Shown in pieces: positions 60,501 through 64,000 of a stretch of DNA of 64,000 nt. Position 1 is the stretch's first letter, and each line of letters starts with the position of its first letter. A program made the position numbers and the translations under genes. Source of the DNA: an uncultured Candidatus Peregrinibacteria bacterium. GTDB taxonomy: Bacteria > Patescibacteriota > Gracilibacteria > Peribacterales > Peribacteraceae. The notes beneath the pieces were generated by a model. It was not told where the DNA came from. It ran no database searches and saw nothing but the letters and a program-made list of their open reading frames with translations. The DNA lies in the NCBI GenBank assembly GCA_903854335.1, contig CAINVY010000007.1, positions 18,365 to 82,364 of the forward strand, written 5' to 3'.

Positions 60501-60963
60501 GAAACCCAATTTTGGAGCCATTCACATCGGGAAGATGGGCTGCCGTAAGATAATGTCGGGGGCTGATGAGCGTTTCTCCATGCGTGTAAAAGACTTGATC
60601 GCCCCAGCCGATAAGGGGCCAGCCGGCATCAGTCCACCCTGCAACTCCGGTAAAATCCAAAGGCGTCAAAGCCGACGTCCAGGCATTGGGATTTCTTGGC
60701 CATGGTAAGGTTTGAGAAAGTGGCCGACTCGTATATTCGGCAAGCCCGCCTGACGCCGAAACAGTCGCGATTCGATTGTCTATTTGGTTGGCGGCATGGG
60801 TGGCGAGATCCGTTGAATCAAGGCTATCGCATGCAATTGTCGGAGGGGAAATAAGTGCGAGAAGGACCGATACTATCCTGGGGCTGAATACCAAAAATAC
60901 GATGCAAGCAAGTGTCAATACGATCAAGCGCAACGAGTTCCGATATATTGGATTCTTCTTCAT
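57535..60963 (-). CDS. Large exported trypsin-like protease with Delta-60 repeats and two PG-binding domains
   Basis: The 1142-aa product starts with a membrane segment (about 10-38, signal or anchor). A chymotrypsin-like peptidase domain follows, with His 143 (LTAAHL), Asp 176 (TDINIG) and Ser 263 (SGDSGSP). Next are a cadherin-like segment (about 335-430), a series of Delta-60-type repeats (about 440-800, units such as LNPDGSLDTDF and INADGTLDPVF), an Ig-like domain, a Ser- and Gly-rich linker (run of ten Gly near 930), and two PG_binding_1 domains (about 980-1045 and 1070-1132). It probably sits on the wall and cleaves proteins outside. It is visibly more AT-rich than its neighbours, which suggests transfer. 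Confidence 0.88.
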   Translation of the reverse strand: MKKNPIYRNSLRLIVLTLACIVFLVFSPRIVSVLLALISPPTIACDSLDSTDLATHAANQIDNRIATVSASGGLAEYTSRPLSQTLPWPRNPNAWTSALTPLDFTGVAGWTDAGWPLIGWGDQVFYTHGETLISPRHYLTAAHLPDVNGSKIGFLDPNGNQVIRTVVNNYTIPNTDINIGVLDSDVPNTITHYPIMNSATLKNLIQKTDPNPNLDVPIVDFNQDSFALVHSMYSLVDRWISHHPYASGPRSSFSKPNIRSGDSGSPAFIIIDNQPVLLLTETSGGSGPNLGSYISELNAAMTAMGHNENGYQVTEYNPTCFTQYLNVAPQFTGGSGTIVINQAKIQPNVAIDTVTAYDTDAGQTIAFSLDSLSGNHFQGTINPLDYLRIDSATGQIFQTHPIDTNTYGTTLSLAVKATDNGAIPASRILNIPLKLYSFDADPNFSFDPAYSQSEFSDYIEQLAFDHSNNLIVAGFFDASGSLSANTIARFTNTGKLDTTFHSGLGPDMSVESMFVEPDGKIVMTYYDPTLSDPPGVLVRLNPDGSLDTDFMNHAALANMTDYEAKAFPFGDKIIVTMAHDPNGASGATLMLLNSDGATNASYLYTPDSGNTISSWQRSANEGDQILWSINLSSPERDLPRGKIIRLNSDFTMDQTFNSAVGTGANGPIYDMKVLSNNKILVVGYFTSFNSVSAPSIVLLNSDGTVDTAFENNIEIRPNSTLYPVIIQPDDKILLAGSFTSFNGHTTGNLVRINADGTLDPVFYDNMGGGLEAFYGPIAQRSDGAIALFSPIPTRIGNQLFSGMAVLVTKKQTDTLPPELSEGSGSRILHSGDMTEHNDIDLSGTALADANVQIFDGDSAIASATADASGLWSAQIHLNDGTHSIAVSQSLNFLTTETSNRSPATMIVVGPIQSSSSSISSAPRRSGGGGGGGGGGVGKTAGTNVTTLGVSGQQGVKGVTQNLAGSSSSSPPRTLHTGMAGSDVSALQNILLKQKILTGPVTGTYDANTVKAVFKFQQTVGIKPTGIADVSTQQKLQALSSTAATPKVTPSSTPSIKSFTRTLTVGMQGTDVSALQTYLSQQKFLSGTFKKGTFDQATKTALIAFQKKNKLRPSGMVDSATKLVLNKIQSTSKESSASSASSK

Positions 60964-61018
60964 TTAGTGAAATATATCACAAACACATACATAATATTGA
61001 AATTCCGCACCTCACCTC

Positions 61019-63394
61019 TCACTTCCCCGTTCCCACTTCCGCAAGAACCTTTTCCTGTTCCTTCTTCGCCTCGTCTTCGGTGAGTGTGCGATCCTTCGCG
61101 CGGTATGTGAAGCGTAGGGTCAGATTGTATTCATCGTTTTTGAGCGGAGCGCCGTCGAAGAGATCGACAATCGAAACATCTTCGAGGAGTACGGAGGACG
61201 TGCGCAACTTCTTCAGCAGCTCCTCGGTATTCTGTTGCTGCGATCGTTTCATCGTCACGTCGTACGTGACGGCGGGGAAGGACGGAAGGGGAGCGGGCTT
61301 GGTGACGGTGGATGGGAGAGCGAGGAGCGAAGTCAGATTCAGCGTGGCGACTGCCGTGCGGGCAGGCAGGCCGAAGCGCTCAAGGACCTGCGGATGGACT
61401 TCGGTGATGGAACCGACAGGCGTCGAGCCGACGAAGAGAGAGGCACTGCGGCCGGGATGGCCAAAGGGCGCGGGCGTTCCGGCTTTGACGCTCATGCTCC
61501 ACCCTGCTTGCCCGAGGGCATCGCTGATTTCCTGCCTGAGGCACAGGAGCGGCATCTGCTTGAGGGGAGATTCGCCGCGACTTGTCGCGAGGAATCCGCA
61601 TTCGAACCACTCGCCTTTCCCCTTCGTGAAGACGTGGGCACAGGTGAAGGTCTGCAGAATATGTTCCACGAGGGGCAGATTTTTCGCCGCATGCTCGAGT
61701 AACGCGGGGATGGTCGAGGGATGGGGATGCGCGAGTTCCTCGCCGAGAGGATTTTCGATTGTGTGTGCATCGGACGGATCCATTCCCGCTTTCTTGAGCA
61801 ACGTGTCTCCGACGAGCGAGAGTGGAACCGTTTCGATGAAGCCACCCTCCTTCAGCGCCTCGCGCAGATGATGGAGGCGGTGATCGCGGGGGGGCGGGAA
61901 GACGGACGCCGAGGGCAATGCGGACTCGATGGTGTCGTATCCGAGAATGCGTCCTATCTCTTCCGCGAGGTCGTGTTCACCGTGGATGTCTGTACGCCAG
62001 AGCGGGGTTGTGATGCTGAGTGCGCGCCCTTTCTCCTGCACTGTGAATCCTAGATGTCGGAGAATTTCTTTCGCGCGTTCGGCCGCAACCGGTGTTCCGA
62101 GCAGACGTTCCGTGCGCTTCAAGTTTAGTGTGATGGGCTTCGGGGAGCCATTATCTCCGAATGTCTCCAGACGTGAAACGATGCGCGAACCCGGGATGAG
62201 GGAGAGGAAGAGTGACAGTGCGCGGAAGAATCCTTCCTCCGTGATCACGTGCGGCACGCCCTTCTCGTACACCGTCGCCGCCTCTGTCCTATGCCCCGTC
62301 TTCGTGACGGTCATGCGGATGGAAGCAGGATCGAGCGAAGCCGCGTGGAGGTAGACGCGGCGCGTCGTATCCTTCGTGGAACTGCGCAGTCCTCCCATGA
62401 TGCCGAGGAGATCGAAGATGCCTTCATCATCACTGATGACAATGGCGCCTGCCGGAAGTTCGCGATCGATGCTGTCGAGTGTCGTGATGTGTTCGCCTCT
62501 CTTCGCTTTGCGCACGGTGATGTCCCCTTTGAAATCGTTGGCATCGAAGCTGTGGAGCGGCACGCCGATCTCGAGCATCACGTAGTTCGTGATGTCCACG
62601 GGCAGACTGATGCTGCGGATACCGGTGGCTTCGAGTCTGCGCTTCATCCAGTCCGGCGTCTGCCCGAGTGACGGAATTTCGAGGAGGCAGGCGCAGTAGC
62701 GGGGCATGAGTTTTCGGCTCTGCGAAACGCAATCGAAGGGGAGAGGGTCGAGCGGGAAGGAGGGCCGCTTCTCCGCGGATTTGCCCTTCGCCTTGGCGAG
62801 ACCGACCGCCACGAACTCCCGCGCGAAGCCCTGATGTGAGAAGAGGTCGGGACGATGCGTGATGGCGTGGTTGTCGATGTGGAGGATGACGTCTGAGAGG
62901 CCGAGGGCCTCGCGAAGGGGCGCGCCGACTTTCAGATGCAGCGGGGTGAGATCCATGATGGGGCGTGCTCCGTCTTCGGGCTTCGGTGGAAATTGGTTAC
63001 CAAGTTCCAATTCCTCCGACGCGCAGATCATGCCTTCACTTTCTTCTCCGCGGATCTTCGCTCTCTCGATCTTGGCCACCTCCGTCCCGTGCCAGCGCAC
63101 GGTCGCGCCGATGTGCGCGAAGGCGACAAGTCTGCCTTCCACCAGGTTCGTTCCTCCGCACACCACTCTTTTCGTTCCTTTCTCCGTCTCTACGTCGCAG
63201 AGGAGGAGTGTGTCGGCGTTCGGATGCTTTTTCACCGTGAGGATTTTTCCGACGACGACGTGCTCCAACATCTTGCCCTGGACTTCGACCTCATCCACCT
63301 CCGCGACCTTCGCCGTGATTACGCGCGCGATCGCCTCCGGATCCTTTTCCAGAAGTTCGACGAACTCACTGAGCCATTCGAGGGAGATTTTCAT
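61019..63394 (-). CDS. pheT: Phenylalanyl-tRNA synthetase beta subunit
   Basis: Non-catalytic subunit of the heterotetrameric enzyme that charges tRNA-Phe, 791 aa. It starts with the core entry (MKISLEWLSEFVELLE), then the EMAP-type tRNA-binding domain (HVVVGKILTVKKHPNADTLLLCDVETEKG...VVCGGTNL). The B3/B4 editing region with DITNYVMLEIGVPLHSFDA follows, then B5 and the C-terminal FDX-ACB domain (LPSFPAVTYDVTMKRSQQQ). CATACT lies 6 nt before the ATG. The alpha subunit (pheS), usually directly upstream, is not adjacent: the gene upstream is an SLH protein. Confidence 0.96.
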   Translation of the reverse strand: MKISLEWLSEFVELLEKDPEAIARVITAKVAEVDEVEVQGKMLEHVVVGKILTVKKHPNADTLLLCDVETEKGTKRVVCGGTNLVEGRLVAFAHIGATVRWHGTEVAKIERAKIRGEESEGMICASEELELGNQFPPKPEDGARPIMDLTPLHLKVGAPLREALGLSDVILHIDNHAITHRPDLFSHQGFAREFVAVGLAKAKGKSAEKRPSFPLDPLPFDCVSQSRKLMPRYCACLLEIPSLGQTPDWMKRRLEATGIRSISLPVDITNYVMLEIGVPLHSFDANDFKGDITVRKAKRGEHITTLDSIDRELPAGAIVISDDEGIFDLLGIMGGLRSSTKDTTRRVYLHAASLDPASIRMTVTKTGHRTEAATVYEKGVPHVITEEGFFRALSLFLSLIPGSRIVSRLETFGDNGSPKPITLNLKRTERLLGTPVAAERAKEILRHLGFTVQEKGRALSITTPLWRTDIHGEHDLAEEIGRILGYDTIESALPSASVFPPPRDHRLHHLREALKEGGFIETVPLSLVGDTLLKKAGMDPSDAHTIENPLGEELAHPHPSTIPALLEHAAKNLPLVEHILQTFTCAHVFTKGKGEWFECGFLATSRGESPLKQMPLLCLRQEISDALGQAGWSMSVKAGTPAPFGHPGRSASLFVGSTPVGSITEVHPQVLERFGLPARTAVATLNLTSLLALPSTVTKPAPLPSFPAVTYDVTMKRSQQQNTEELLKKLRTSSVLLEDVSIVDLFDGAPLKNDEYNLTLRFTYRAKDRTLTEDEAKKEQEKVLAEVGTGK

Positions 63395-63400
63395 GGTGAA

Positions 63401-63406
63401 AGTATG
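63401..63406 (-). promoter_or_regulatory. -10 box of leaderless pheT promoter
   Basis: CATACT on the minus strand, 6 nt before the pheT ATG. Confidence 0.4.
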
Positions 63407-63459
63407 ACGGAAGAGCCCGCAAGAGAGAAGGGGTGGGTTGGTGCGCCTCCTTACCTCGA

Positions 63460-63999
63460 CTACCTCACCCCCATCACCCTCGAGAGAATTGTCGCCATCT
63501 CCGCTCTCGTGATCAGATCATTGCCGGGGAAGCTCCCCTGCGGCATGCCTGTCCACCCCGCGAGGATGGCCATGCGTATCGCATTGTGATGCGCGATCCC
63601 ATCCGAGATGGCATTCCACACTTTCGAGTACTCCGCTTGAGACTTCGTCTTCAAGATTGCCTGCAGCTTCGGCTGGAACGCCTCGGTGAGAATCTGGAGG
63701 AACAGACCCTTCGAGAGCACCGTCGTGCCCTCACGCGGGAGTGTCGTGAGTGTGGAGACATCGATGTGGAGCGCAGTCAGCGTATTCGCCATCGCTCCCG
63801 CGGTGACATTACCTGCAGGGGAGAAGGTCCCTCCCGGTGCCGTCATCCATCCGCTCTTCACCGCTTGAAGCACTGCAGTTGCATACCATGCATCGGCCGG
63901 CACATCCGTGGGGCCTCCGGCAATGGGATGGGGGACGGGAGTAAATGTAATGACCACCGTATGCGTGTTGGTTGGCCCCGCCACCGGATGTGCGGGAGG
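63460..63999 (-). CDS. SLH-domain protein, C-terminal part (runs off the window edge)
   Basis: The last 179 codons of a longer gene; the frame is open to the window edge, and its true start lies beyond it. It begins with a Pro-rich segment and then has SLH repeats: ADAWYATAVLQAVKSGWMTAPGGTFSPAGNVTAGAMANTL, a second degenerate unit, and AIRMAILAGWTGMPQGSFPGNDLITRAEMATILSRVMGV at the C terminus. The final repeat is well conserved. A GTG inside the visible part is a possible start but not convincing. Probably a second wall-anchored surface protein, here with SLH at the C terminus. Confidence 0.82.
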   Translation of the reverse strand, partial: PPAHPVAGPTNTHTVVITFTPVPHPIAGGPTDVPADAWYATAVLQAVKSGWMTAPGGTFSPAGNVTAGAMANTLTALHIDVSTLTTLPREGTTVLSKGLFLQILTEAFQPKLQAILKTKSQAEYSKVWNAISDGIAHHNAIRMAILAGWTGMPQGSFPGNDLITRAEMATILSRVMGVR

Positions 64000-64000
64000 A

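Noticed and set aside
61019..63394. A pheS gene directly upstream of pheT
   Set aside because: The next upstream gene on the same strand is an SLH protein; pheS must lie elsewhere.

Overview
The window looks like a chromosomal piece of a Patescibacteria (CPR) genome, most like a Peregrinibacteria/Ca. Peribacter-type organism. This is an inference from style, not a database match. The reasons are tightly packed genes, almost no Shine-Dalgarno sequences, -10 boxes placed 6-9 nt before start codons (leaderless transcripts), serine-rich linkers in many exported proteins, and CPR-type families such as a degenerate metallo-beta-lactamase protein. UGA is an ordinary stop (for example gltX and the SIMPL gene), so this is genetic code 11 and not the UGA=Gly code of Absconditabacteria/Gracilibacteria.

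Layout. 1-4.2 kb: a dispersed structured repeat, an exported S53 peptidase, a lipoprotein, tRNA-Leu(UAG), a duplicated tRNA fragment, a SIMPL-domain protein and a coiled-coil protein. 4.2-11.8 kb (minus): aspS, nrdR with its own NrdR-type box, tsaC, two small membrane proteins and dnaE. 11.9-19.4 kb (minus): five overlapping genes for exported proteins of unknown family, read from one promoter. 19.7-30.1 kb: a tandem-OB SSB and a cell-wall block (murB-gltX, ftsW-murG-cyclophilin, lspA, murA), with a NAGS-like kinase/GNAT fusion between. 30.2-32.5 kb: accessory FTR1 permease, sulfotransferase-like protein, LysE exporter and tRNA-Arg(CCU). 32.6-50.1 kb: a kinase/dCMP-deaminase fusion, uppP, an SLH surface protein, pyrF, comM, yraN, zwf-pgl, metK behind a SAM-I riboswitch, an RF-like rescue factor, an amidase-SpoIID fusion, a glycosyltransferase and serS. 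50.1-57.3 kb: a small leaderless gene, GIY-YIG, uvrB, then three minus-strand genes that share one duplicated 5' leader. One of those three encodes an 11-repeat protein and another carries an in-frame amber codon inside a hairpin; a deacetylase lipoprotein follows. 57.5-64 kb: a large AT-rich surface protease with peptidoglycan-binding domains, pheT, and an SLH protein cut by the window edge.

How it fits together. Precursor and lipid-carrier genes (murA, murB, murG, ftsW, uppP, lspA) sit with wall-modifying and wall-bound exported proteins (amidase-SpoIID, deacetylase, SLH, PG-binding protease), which gives a gram-positive-like envelope biology. Zwf and Pgl give an oxidative pentose phosphate entry. 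The candidates for undescribed biology are the five-gene secreted operon, the 11-repeat protein cluster with its shared leader, and the roughly 115-bp dispersed element whose hairpin shows compensatory changes.
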